The position numbers and the translations under genes are program-made. 12,979 nucleotides of DNA from Caldisericaceae bacterium (GTDB taxonomy: Bacteria; Caldisericota; Caldisericia; Caldisericales; Caldisericaceae): positions 1 to 12,979 of the forward strand of contig JALSNB010000127.1 in the NCBI GenBank assembly GCA_026987225.1, written 5' to 3'. Shown piece after piece: positions 1 to 5,518 of this stretch (positions are counted from its first letter, which is position 1; each line of letters begins with the position of its first letter). Under the pieces are notes generated by a model. The model was not told the origin of the DNA, did not search any database, and saw only the letters and a program-made list of their open reading frames with translations.

Positions 1-346
1 GCGCAACAAGAACGGAAGGTAATACAAACGGAACGGTTGTAAGCGATAATAAAAACTTTTTACCTCTGAAGTTAAAGTGCGAAATGATGTAGGCTCCGGG
101 AAATCCAATAATTAAAGTGATTAGTGCACTTACAAACGCCTCTTTAAAGGTAAACGCCAATACTTTGAGATTGTAAGAATCGGTAAAGATATTATAAAAA
201 TATTTCAAGGTAAAAGTGCCGTTTTTGTCTATAAAGGCTATTTTGATTAGTTTAAAAACCGGAAAATAAAAGAATACCGATAAAAATAATATCGGTATCA
301 AAAAAAGAGAAAATCGTTCAAAAAAAATTTTAAACTGCTTATTCAA
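1..346 (-). CDS. ABC transporter permease, ThiP/FbpB type (partial, N-terminal 115 residues)
   Basis: This is the first part of a leftward membrane gene that continues past base 1. Translation from a TTG at 346-344 gives a cytoplasmic basic start, a first membrane segment at about residues 14-31 (ending in the FFYFPVFKL region), a loop, then a second segment beginning near residue 75 followed by GFPGAYIISHFNFRGKK and VPFVLPSVLVA. The PGAY.IS......R and PFVLPSVLVA pattern is typical of the permease subunits of iron(III)/thiamine-type importers (FbpB, ThiP, CysTW-like). The TTG is chosen because GGAGG lies 5 bases upstream and no ATG or GTG is suitably placed. The TPP riboswitch immediately upstream points to thiamine, a thiamine phosphate or a pyrimidine precursor as substrate (inference). 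The substrate-binding protein and ATPase are not in view. Family confidence is high; exact substrate is only inferred from the riboswitch. Confidence 0.82.
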   Translation of the reverse strand, partial: MNKQFKIFFERFSLFLIPILFLSVFFYFPVFKLIKIAFIDKNGTFTLKYFYNIFTDSYNLKVLAFTFKEAFVSALITLIIGFPGAYIISHFNFRGKKFLLSLTTVPFVLPSVLVA

Positions 347-353
347 ATTTGCC

Positions 354-440
354 TCCCTTCGGTAGGATTACCTACATCAGGTTCAACGGGTTGAGGCATA
401 AACCTCTCTCAGCCTACTCGCTTACGCTTTCAGCACCCCT
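354..440 (-). ncRNA. TPP (thiamine pyrophosphate) riboswitch, THI element
   Basis: Read on the minus strand, the element starts with AGGGGTGCTG (440-431), then has GGCTGAGAGAGG, a GAGG/CCTC hairpin closing a TTTATG loop, CAACCCGTTGAACCTGATG, a GTAGG-TAAT-CCTAC hairpin and the terminal GAAGGGA. These are the conserved boxes of the thi-box aptamer: GGGGTGC at the 5' side, CTGAGA in the pyrimidine-sensing helix, ACCTGAT and GGGA at the 3' side. The GGAGG Shine-Dalgarno of the permease gene directly abuts or overlaps the final GGGA. Only about eight bases separate the aptamer end from the TTG start, so no terminator fits between. Control at translation initiation, by hiding the Shine-Dalgarno when TPP is bound, is therefore the likely mechanism (inference). 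Confidence 0.95.
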
Positions 441-453
441 TGACTCCAAAATT

Positions 454-481
454 ATTTTACCACTTAGGAAAATTTTTTCAA
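454..481 (-). promoter_or_regulatory. Sigma-70-type promoter for the TPP riboswitch/permease transcript
   Basis: On the minus strand TTGAAA (481-476) and TAAAAT (459-454) are separated by 16 bases. The expected transcription start near 447 places the RNA 5' end only about seven bases before the conserved GGGGTGC of the aptamer, which is a sensible leader geometry. Assigned by sequence match only. Confidence 0.6.
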
Positions 482-496
482 TGCATTGCTCAAACA

Positions 497-518
497 CCCC
501 CGCATAGAGTAACGGGAG
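497..518 (-). terminator. Possible weak terminator after the DUF5684-like gene
   Basis: Just after the stop codon at 527-529, the minus strand carries CTCCCG, a ten-base loop and CGGGGG, followed by TGTTT. The stem is six pairs with one G-T wobble and the T run is short, so termination is uncertain. It lies between this gene and the riboswitch promoter, where a terminator would be expected. The rest of 441-526 shows only the riboswitch promoter. Confidence 0.3.
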
Positions 519-526
519 GAAAGAAT

Positions 527-871
527 CTAATCGCTAAAAGCGAGATAACCGGGAACAATAAGATTTACGATCGGAATAAGAATAAGAACCCCCCACCAAT
601 TCGGTTTACCCCTAACTTCTGCAATTTTCATCCATACAATAACACCTATAACAATGTTTACAATAGGTATGAGAAGTAAAATAAACCACCATCCCGGCTC
701 ACCTGCAATTTGCAGCATAAGGAAAGCGTTTATAATCGGAATCCATGCAAGCCAGGCATTATCAGAATGTCCGCTTTTCTGAGCAATCACATACAAGCTG
801 TAAGAAAAATAAAGATAAGTAATAAGGGATATCAGAATCCCCCATGTGGAAGCGAAAAAATTACCGTGCAT
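527..871 (-). CDS. Small multi-pass membrane protein, DUF5684-like
   Basis: A 114-residue protein with about four hydrophobic segments (roughly 8-29, 41-55, 60-82 and 92-111). Between the first two it carries the AQKSGHSDNAWLAWIPI stretch, and later IAGEPGWWFILLLIPIVN and a repeat of that pattern, GKPNWWGVLILIPIVN. The AQK.G...AWLAWIP and GKPGWW..LLLIPIVN signatures match small membrane proteins annotated as DUF5684, sometimes mislabelled as signal peptidase I. No function is established for the family. The internal repeat of (E/K)P.WW...L.IPIVN is clear. ATG at 871-869 has AAAGGAGG seven bases upstream and a near-consensus promoter further upstream, so it is probably transcribed alone. Being real and membrane-embedded is well supported; its role is unknown. 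Confidence 0.85.
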   Translation of the reverse strand: MHGNFFASTWGILISLITYLYFSYSLYVIAQKSGHSDNAWLAWIPIINAFLMLQIAGEPGWWFILLLIPIVNIVIGVIVWMKIAEVRGKPNWWGVLILIPIVNLIVPGYLAFSD

Positions 872-902
872 ACAAATACCTCCTTTGTTTTAATTTCGAT
901 TA

Positions 903-931
903 ATTATATCAGTTTTATATTTTATACGCAA
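903..931 (-). promoter_or_regulatory. Promoter for the DUF5684-like gene
   Basis: On the minus strand TTGCGT (931-926) and a perfect TATAAT (908-903) are 17 bases apart. The predicted start near 896 gives a leader of about 25 bases that contains the AAAGGAGG ribosome binding site. An overlapping alternative (TTGCAT with TATAAA) exists slightly upstream. Confidence 0.65.
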
Positions 932-961
932 AAGGTATGCAAAATCTATGCGGTGATAAAC

Positions 962-992
962 TTGATTTTTCGTTCAATTAAGGTAATATAAT
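962..992 (+). promoter_or_regulatory. Candidate promoter for the TPR membrane protein operon
   Basis: TATAAT at 987-992 is a perfect -10 hexamer. TTGATT at 962-967 is the best -35 but leaves a long 19-base spacer, so the promoter may be weak or rely on the -10 alone. The predicted start near 1000 gives a leader of about 20 bases carrying CGGAGG before the GTG start at 1020. Confidence 0.45.
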
Positions 993-1019
993 AACACTAA
1001 GCCATATCGGAGGTGTTGA

Positions 1020-1739
1020 GTGAAAAAGAATAAATTTGCTTTAATATTGTTTTTGCTTTATGTTATAGGATTCATACTTTATTTTATAAAAGACTTCAAA
1101 GATATAGGGGCAATCATATTGATTGGTGCGGTTATTCTGCATATTGCTTACACGTTTTCTCCGCATCAGCGTGCGGCGGTAAGCATGCTCAATGCAAGGC
1201 GCATGGTGGAAATGGGAAATATAGAAAAAGCTTACCAATACGTTACACAATATTTAAAACTCAGCAAAGACAAGACGCTTGTTGGTTATCTTTTATCAAC
1301 TTCAAAAAAGTCGTATCCATTTTACCAAAAACTTGCGGAGATTCTTGAAAATGACTTGAAAAAAAACGAAAGCATGTTGCTAAGATACGTAATTGCAAGC
1401 ATATACTACAGCATTAACAACCTCGAGAAAACAATAGAAATACTGAAAAAAATACCAAAGGACAAAATGGACACGGAAACAGTGCGCTTGCTCGGAACGG
1501 CACTTTTGGAAAACAAAAAGCCGGACGATGCAATTGATATTTTCAAATTAAAAGAGAAAAAAACCGGTGTACCTTCTCCAGATGAACTTTCAATCCTTCT
1601 CGGATTGGGACTCTCGTATGCAGAAAAAAACGATATGGAAAAAGCAGAAAAGTATTACAGAAAAGTCCAAAAGTTTAACCCTGCTTTCCCGGAGCTTTCC
1701 ACTTTGAAGAAAAAGATTTTCAAAAATGAACAGGATTAA
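1020..1739 (+). CDS. Membrane-anchored tetratricopeptide-repeat protein
   Basis: A 239-residue protein. Two hydrophobic segments at about residues 6-23 and 29-46 anchor it in the membrane, and the rest is a helical soluble region. Repeat-like helices are visible at about 56-80 (NARRMVEMGNIEKAYQYVTQ), 120-145 (YVIASIYYSINNLEKTIEIL), 155-176 (LLGTALLENKKPDDAIDIF) and 190-222 (LGLGLSYAEKNDMEKAEKYY). The G/A-Y spacing and closing N-P fit TPR units, used for protein-protein contact; the partner is unknown. GTG at 1020 is selected because CGGAGG lies six bases upstream and no nearby ATG has such a site. The end overlaps the next gene by 14 bases, so the two are probably translationally coupled and may act together. 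Fold is likely, specific function not recognisable. Confidence 0.8.
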   Translation: MKKNKFALILFLLYVIGFILYFIKDFKDIGAIILIGAVILHIAYTFSPHQRAAVSMLNARRMVEMGNIEKAYQYVTQYLKLSKDKTLVGYLLSTSKKSYPFYQKLAEILENDLKKNESMLLRYVIASIYYSINNLEKTIEILKKIPKDKMDTETVRLLGTALLENKKPDDAIDIFKLKEKKTGVPSPDELSILLGLGLSYAEKNDMEKAEKYYRKVQKFNPAFPELSTLKKKIFKNEQD

Positions 1740-2244
1740 AATCGGTGGCCTTTTAAACCTTAATGCCCTATATTTATTCGAAGAAGAAAACAAAAACTTC
1801 GAGAACGCCATAAATGCAGCTTACAAAATGAGCGAAGACAGGGCCGATTTCATCGTAATATACGGAAAGACATTTGCGCAGAGAAAAAGCATTTATAAAT
1901 ATTTGAAGGGAAAAATGGACATAACCGTTATCCCCTCCGTATCCTCGGAAAAACAATTTGCACAAATCTTAGACGAAAAGCTTGTATTTTCGGAAAAACA
2001 TTTGCCTGGAACGGTTTTTATGGTAAATCCGAAAAATAGGGATTTTATGAAGAAGAAAATTTCGGATGCAATTTTGCTTGGAAACAACCGACTCATAAAA
2101 ATCTTTAATACAACAATAGATTTCGTTTCGGATTATACGGCAATTTCCGCATTTAGAATGTGCATGTTGAAATATAAGTTTATTCTTACTGAAGAAGTGC
2201 TCAGCGCAAGGATAGGCGCTGAGCTTTGCGAAAAACTACTTTAA
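1726..2244 (+). CDS. Uncharacterised 172-residue protein with a DHPS-like N-terminus
   Basis: The reading frame is uninterrupted, overlaps the preceding gene by 14 bases and has matching base composition, so it is probably real. No family is firmly recognised. Residues 7-48 (GGLLNLN...FENAINAAYKM...ADFIVIYGK) follow the spacing of the first beta strand and helix of dihydropteroate synthase (GILNVTPDSF...A...A..M...GADIIDIGGE), and DITVIPSVSSEKQ at 65-77 could mirror the DHPS strand PISVDTSKP. However the DHPS aspartates in TPDSF and SVDT are absent and the protein is far shorter than the usual ~270 residues. A degenerate or shortened barrel protein without synthase activity is one reading; chance similarity is another. 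The last 9 bases overlap the opposing mtnA. Confidence 0.7.
   Translation: MNRIKIGGLLNLNALYLFEEENKNFENAINAAYKMSEDRADFIVIYGKTFAQRKSIYKYLKGKMDITVIPSVSSEKQFAQILDEKLVFSEKHLPGTVFMVNPKNRDFMKKKISDAILLGNNRLIKIFNTTIDFVSDYTAISAFRMCMLKYKFILTEEVLSARIGAELCEKLL
2199..2224. terminator. GC-rich perfect hairpin at the convergent gene junction
   Basis: GCTCAGCGC (2199-2207) and GCGCTGAGC (2216-2224) form a perfect nine-pair stem with an eight-base loop. It lies inside the end of the rightward gene and 11 bases beyond the mtnA stop on the other strand. Neither side has a proper T run (rightward TTTGCG; leftward ACTTCTTC), so it is not a textbook intrinsic terminator. Its position, the perfect pairing and the GC richness against an AT-rich background suggest a 3'-end or termination role for mtnA, or RNA-end protection (inference). 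Confidence 0.45.
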
Positions 2245-3273
2245 TATTTTCTTTATGGATTCTTTAAACGGTTTGCGCAATACACCTTTATCCGTTATGA
2301 TTGCGTCTATAAGCCTGTTCGGAGTTACGTCAAAAGCGGGATTATAAACTGCAATGCCCTCGGGTGCTATTCTTTTGCCACCGCAGTGCGTTACTTCATC
2401 GGGATTTCTCTCTTCAATCGGAATTTCGGCACCGCTCTCAATTTCGGGGTCAATGGTGGAAATTGGTGCCGCAACGTAAAAAGGAATTTTGTGATACATG
2501 GCAAGCACAGCAAGAGTATATGTACCGATTTTGTTTGCCGTATCTCCGTTGGATGCAATTCTATCGGCACCTACCACAATACCGTTTACAAGCCCTTTGG
2601 ACATGATAAATCCGCTCATGTTGTCAGTAATAAGGTGGAACGGAATGCCCGCTTCCTTTAGCTCGAGTGCGGTAAGACGCGCTCCCTGTAAATAAGGGCG
2701 TGTTTCAAGGGCAATAGCCTTAACGTCTTTGTATTTTTCAAAGGATCTTCTTATAACCGAAAACGCAGTGCCATAAGCAACAGTTGCAAGTGCGCCGGTA
2801 TTGCAAATTGTCATTATCGTATCGCCGTCTTTAAACAAAGCGGAACCGAATTCTCCGATTTTATAGTTTCGATCCGCATCTTCTTTTTCCATGGCAATTG
2901 CTTCGTTAAGAATCGCTTTTTTGATTTCGTTTACGGGTCTTTCTTTAAGTTCTTTGGCTTTGTTTAATATCCTTGAAGTCGCCCATTTCAAATTTACGGC
3001 GGTAGGGCGTGCACTGTCCAGATATTTTTTTGCATCTTTCAGTTCTTTGAAAAATACCTCTTTATCATCGAATGAATCCTTTATGCCTAAATACATGCCA
3101 TATGCCGCAGCAACGCCGATAGCCGGCGCACCACGTATCTTCATCTTATTTATAGCTTCCCATACATCCTGTATTGTTTTACACGGCACATCTATAAACT
3201 CAAAAGGAAGCCTTCGCTGATCCAATACGTGAAGGATTTCTCCGTCAAAACGCAACGAACGTATTTCCATCAC
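2236..3273 (-). CDS. mtnA: S-methyl-5-thioribose-1-phosphate isomerase
   Basis: A 345-residue enzyme of the eIF2B alpha/beta/delta-like isomerase family, of normal length for MtnA. It converts methylthioribose-1-phosphate to methylthioribulose-1-phosphate in methionine salvage. Visible signatures are KIRGAPAIGVAAAYG (45-59), SARPTAVNL (87-95), the ICNTGALAT stretch with the likely catalytic Cys157, ETRPYLQGARLTA (190-202), and VVGADRIASNGDTANKIGT (233-251) with the likely catalytic Asp237. Related isomerases act on ribose-1,5-bisphosphate or 5-deoxyribose-1-phosphate, so substrate is family-based. The GTG at 3273 follows the rpmB stop with no gap (TAAGTG), and an ATG is the very next codon; AAGG lies upstream, and either start is possible. 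The gene is the second of a leftward operon with rpmB. The other methionine-salvage genes are not in view, but a purine nucleoside phosphorylase lies 2.2 kb away. Confidence 0.95.
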   Translation of the reverse strand: MMEIRSLRFDGEILHVLDQRRLPFEFIDVPCKTIQDVWEAINKMKIRGAPAIGVAAAYGMYLGIKDSFDDKEVFFKELKDAKKYLDSARPTAVNLKWATSRILNKAKELKERPVNEIKKAILNEAIAMEKEDADRNYKIGEFGSALFKDGDTIMTICNTGALATVAYGTAFSVIRRSFEKYKDVKAIALETRPYLQGARLTALELKEAGIPFHLITDNMSGFIMSKGLVNGIVVGADRIASNGDTANKIGTYTLAVLAMYHKIPFYVAAPISTIDPEIESGAEIPIEERNPDEVTHCGGKRIAPEGIAVYNPAFDVTPNRLIDAIITDKGVLRKPFKESIKKILK

Positions 3274-3456
3274 TTATACTACCTTATATTTTTTCAAGCA
3301 ATCCGTACATACCCAAGCAACTTTTACCTTGCCGTTAATTTTTACTTTTGCCTTATGCAGGTTTGGCAGATATCTTCTCTTTGTTTTTCTATGAGAATGG
3401 CTTATGTTGTTGCCCACCATAGGCCCTTTTCCGCATATTTCACACTTTCTGCTCAT
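3274..3456 (-). CDS. rpmB: 50S ribosomal protein L28 (zinc-ribbon form)
   Basis: A 60-residue ribosomal protein of typical length for short L28 proteins. It starts MSRKCEICGKGPMVGNN.SHS, followed by RRYLPNLHKAKVKINGK and ending WVCTDCLKKYKVV. The two CxxC pairs (Cys5/Cys8 and Cys50/Cys53) make this the zinc-binding C+ form, whereas many bacteria use zinc-free versions. ATG at 3456 has GGGAGG upstream at good spacing. It is transcribed leftward from a promoter that overlaps the one of the divergent Asp23-family gene, an arrangement also known from rpmB-yloU-yloV in Bacillus. mtnA follows without a gap. Confidence 0.97.
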   Translation of the reverse strand: MSRKCEICGKGPMVGNNISHSHRKTKRRYLPNLHKAKVKINGKVKVAWVCTDCLKKYKVV

Positions 3457-3489
3457 TACTTACCTCCCGTATCTAAATTTAACCTTTAC

Positions 3490-3517
3490 ATTTTAAACAA
3501 ATTTTCTTTTAATGCAA
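3490..3517 (-). promoter_or_regulatory. Promoter for rpmB-mtnA
   Basis: On the minus strand TTGCAT (3517-3512) and TAAAAT (3495-3490) are 16 bases apart. The predicted start near 3483 leaves a leader of about 27 bases containing GGGAGG before the rpmB ATG. The region also contains the opposing promoter for the Asp23-family gene. Confidence 0.55.
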
Positions 3518-3531
3518 TAGTTTGCTATAAT
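3502..3531 (+). promoter_or_regulatory. Extended -10 promoter for the asp23-fakA operon
   Basis: TGCTATAAT at 3523-3531 is a full extended -10 element (TGn plus perfect TATAAT). The -35 region is poor (TTTTCT at 3502-3507, 18-base spacer), as is common with extended -10 promoters. Start near 3538 leaves a leader of only about 16 bases, almost all of it the TAAGGAGG ribosome binding site. The -35 region overlaps the rpmB promoter, so the two polymerases could compete. This is the best promoter seen for the eight-gene rightward array. Confidence 0.6.
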
Positions 3532-3553
3532 ATTATCGTTTAAGGAGGTTAAT

Positions 3554-3886
3554 ATGGGAAAAATAATAGTTTCAAAGAATGCTCTCGCAAAACTTGCCGC
3601 ACTAACAACAATGGAATGTTACGGAGTGGTAGGGCTCGTCCCCGTAAGCTTTACGGGCAAAGTTTTGTCCTTATTGGGCAAGCCGGACCTCACAAAAGGA
3701 ATAAACGTAGAAATAAAAGGGAAAAAAGTGTTTTTTGAAATATACGTAGTGATACAAAGCGGAGTGAAAGTATCCGAAGTCGCCAAAACAATAATAAACC
3801 AAGTTCGATACAAATTAAACAAACTTACTGGCATAAAAGATATTGAAATCAAAGTTATAGTATCTGGTGTAAAACGGGAGGAATAA
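3554..3886 (+). CDS. Asp23/Gls24 family protein (YloU-like)
   Basis: A 110-residue protein of the Asp23/Gls24 (DUF322) family. It shows the usual start IIVSKNALAKLAALTTMECYG, a GVVGL turn, a central strand pair INVEIKGKKVFFEIYVVIQSG, then VSEVAKTIINQVRYKLNKLTG and a final IEIKVIVSGV strand. Members are small cytoplasmic proteins, membrane-associated in some Gram-positives, often linked to envelope stress; the YloU branch is regularly located before the fakA/yloV gene and its function is not established. GGAGG lies before the ATG. One base separates its stop from the fakA start, so co-translation is likely. Confidence 0.93.
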   Translation: MGKIIVSKNALAKLAALTTMECYGVVGLVPVSFTGKVLSLLGKPDLTKGINVEIKGKKVFFEIYVVIQSGVKVSEVAKTIINQVRYKLNKLTGIKDIEIKVIVSGVKREE

Positions 3887-3887
3887 A

Positions 3888-5510
3888 GTGAAGATTATTG
3901 GACTTACTGAATTCAAAAAAATGTTTAACGGTGCACTGATTAATCTTGGAAACAAAAAAGAAATCGTAAACAAGCTTAACGTATTCCCCGTTCCGGACGG
4001 AGACACGGGAACAAACATGTTCCTCACGCTAAAAACCGCAATGGACGAAGTAACAAAAAGGAACCCAGAAAACTTAAAAGAATTTGGAAAAGCGGTATGC
4101 GAAGGTGCGTTAATAGGCGGCAGGGGAAATTCGGGAGTTATACTATCTCAAATATTCAAAGGCTTTTTCGACTATATCGACGGTAAAGAAGAAATAACGA
4201 TACCCGAATTCTCGGATGCACTGATAAACGCATCAAAAACCGCATACAGGGCTGTTATTAAACCCGTAGAAGGAACAATTCTCACAGTAATGAGCGCAAT
4301 TGCCAAAAAAGCGGTTGTATTGAGCAAAAGTGAAAACAATTTTGAAAATATGCTAAAAGAACTTTTGAAAGAGTCGGAACTGGTGCTCGCAAAAACACCC
4401 GAACTGCTTCCAGTATTAAAAGAAGCGGGAGTTGTAGATTCCGGAGGGCAAGGACTTGTATTCATTGTGGAAGGAATGCTTAGGGGCTTAAACGAAGATA
4501 TTCAAATAGAAAAATCATTTGAAGAGGAGATTGAAGAAATGGATAAAACTGCACTCGGCGGGCAACTTAAATTCAAATACGATACGGTGCTTCTCACATC
4601 CGCCCCGAATATAGATCCCGAAAAACTCCAAAAAGAATTAGAACAATTCGGAGACAGCATTGTAGTAGCCAAAGCCGGCGATCTGACAAAAATCCACGTT
4701 CATTCGAACGAACCCTACAAGGTAATGGAATTTGTAATGCAGTACGGGGAACTTAAAGAAGCAAGAATAGAAAATATGCAGGAAGAACAGAACGAATTCC
4801 TTAAGAAAAATATGGCAACTGTTCCGGAAACTGGAAAAATCAAAAGACCATTCTGCATTGTGGCTGTTTCGCAAGGAGAAGGATTCGATAAAATATTTGC
4901 AAGCATAGGTGCGGATGTTATTGTTAGCGGCGGGCAAACGATGAACCCGTCCATAAAAGATATATTCTCTGCAATTGAAAAATGCAAAGCAGACAAAGTC
5001 ATCGTATTTCCGAACAACTCGAATATCATTCTTGCAGCAAAAGAAGCGGCAAATCTCGTGAAGGACAAAGAAGTTGTTGTCATGCATACGAAAAATATGG
5101 TTCAGGCAATCCCAATTATCCTTTCGTTTAATTCCGAAGAAGATTTTAAAACGAACGTGAAAAGAGGAAACGAAATATTGAACGAATTACACTCATTTGC
5201 AGTAACATACTCGGTAAGAGACACGACACTCAAGGGGCTTTCTCTGAAAAAAGGAGATATTTTGGGGGTTGCGGACGGAGAGATTGTAATAAAGGGCAAT
5301 GATCCGGATAAAGTCTTATTGGAACTCTTTAAAAAATACAAAGACCTTGTAGAGGAATACGAAGTTGTAGGTATTTATTACGGCAAAAATATCGATAAAG
5401 AAAGAGCGGAAGCAATCGGCAAAAAAATAGAATCGATGTTTTCCGACATAGAAGTTGATGTTTCGTACGGCGGACAGCCGTTTTATTTCTATCTAATATC
5501 AATAGAGTGA
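3888..5510 (+). CDS. fakA: Fatty acid kinase catalytic subunit FakA (YloV, DAK2 domain)
   Basis: A 540-residue protein of normal FakA length. FakA phosphorylates fatty acids bound to a FakB (DegV-type) partner, making acyl-phosphates for phospholipid synthesis. The N-terminal DAK2 kinase domain (about 1-200) has NVFPVPDGDTGTNM (31-44) with the metal-binding Asp37 and Asp39, GGRGNSGVILSQ (77-88) and VVDSGGQGL (182-190). A middle domain (about 225-300) contains IHVHSNEP with His270 and His272. The C-terminal domain (about 320-540) contains SGGQTMNPS (347-355) and FPNNSNIILAA (374-384). In the Staphylococcus enzyme the middle domain has a GYCTEF-like stretch with a zinc-ligand cysteine; here the equivalent is KYDTVL, with Asp232. 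GTG start with GGAGG six bases upstream. No fakB is in the window. Confidence 0.94.
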   Translation: MKIIGLTEFKKMFNGALINLGNKKEIVNKLNVFPVPDGDTGTNMFLTLKTAMDEVTKRNPENLKEFGKAVCEGALIGGRGNSGVILSQIFKGFFDYIDGKEEITIPEFSDALINASKTAYRAVIKPVEGTILTVMSAIAKKAVVLSKSENNFENMLKELLKESELVLAKTPELLPVLKEAGVVDSGGQGLVFIVEGMLRGLNEDIQIEKSFEEEIEEMDKTALGGQLKFKYDTVLLTSAPNIDPEKLQKELEQFGDSIVVAKAGDLTKIHVHSNEPYKVMEFVMQYGELKEARIENMQEEQNEFLKKNMATVPETGKIKRPFCIVAVSQGEGFDKIFASIGADVIVSGGQTMNPSIKDIFSAIEKCKADKVIVFPNNSNIILAAKEAANLVKDKEVVVMHTKNMVQAIPIILSFNSEEDFKTNVKRGNEILNELHSFAVTYSVRDTTLKGLSLKKGDILGVADGEIVIKGNDPDKVLLELFKKYKDLVEEYEVVGIYYGKNIDKERAEAIGKKIESMFSDIEVDVSYGGQPFYFYLISIE

Positions 5511-5518
5511 GGTGAAAA

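Noticed and set aside
440..991. Two rightward open frames (440-679 and 710-991) opposite the small membrane protein gene
   Set aside because: No ribosome binding sites, no recognisable protein pattern, and they lie antisense to the riboswitch promoter and the well-supported DUF5684-like gene.
2199..2224. The GC-rich hairpin as a canonical intrinsic terminator
   Set aside because: No T tract on either strand; kept only as a possible 3'-end structure.
2364..2695. Three overlapping rightward frames within mtnA
   Set aside because: All oppose the catalytic part of MtnA and lack start signals.
4638..5087. Leftward open frame of 149 residues inside fakA
   Set aside because: Antisense to conserved FakA domains; composition is Phe/Cys/Tyr-rich as expected from the complement of Lys/Glu/Ala codons, with no ribosome site.
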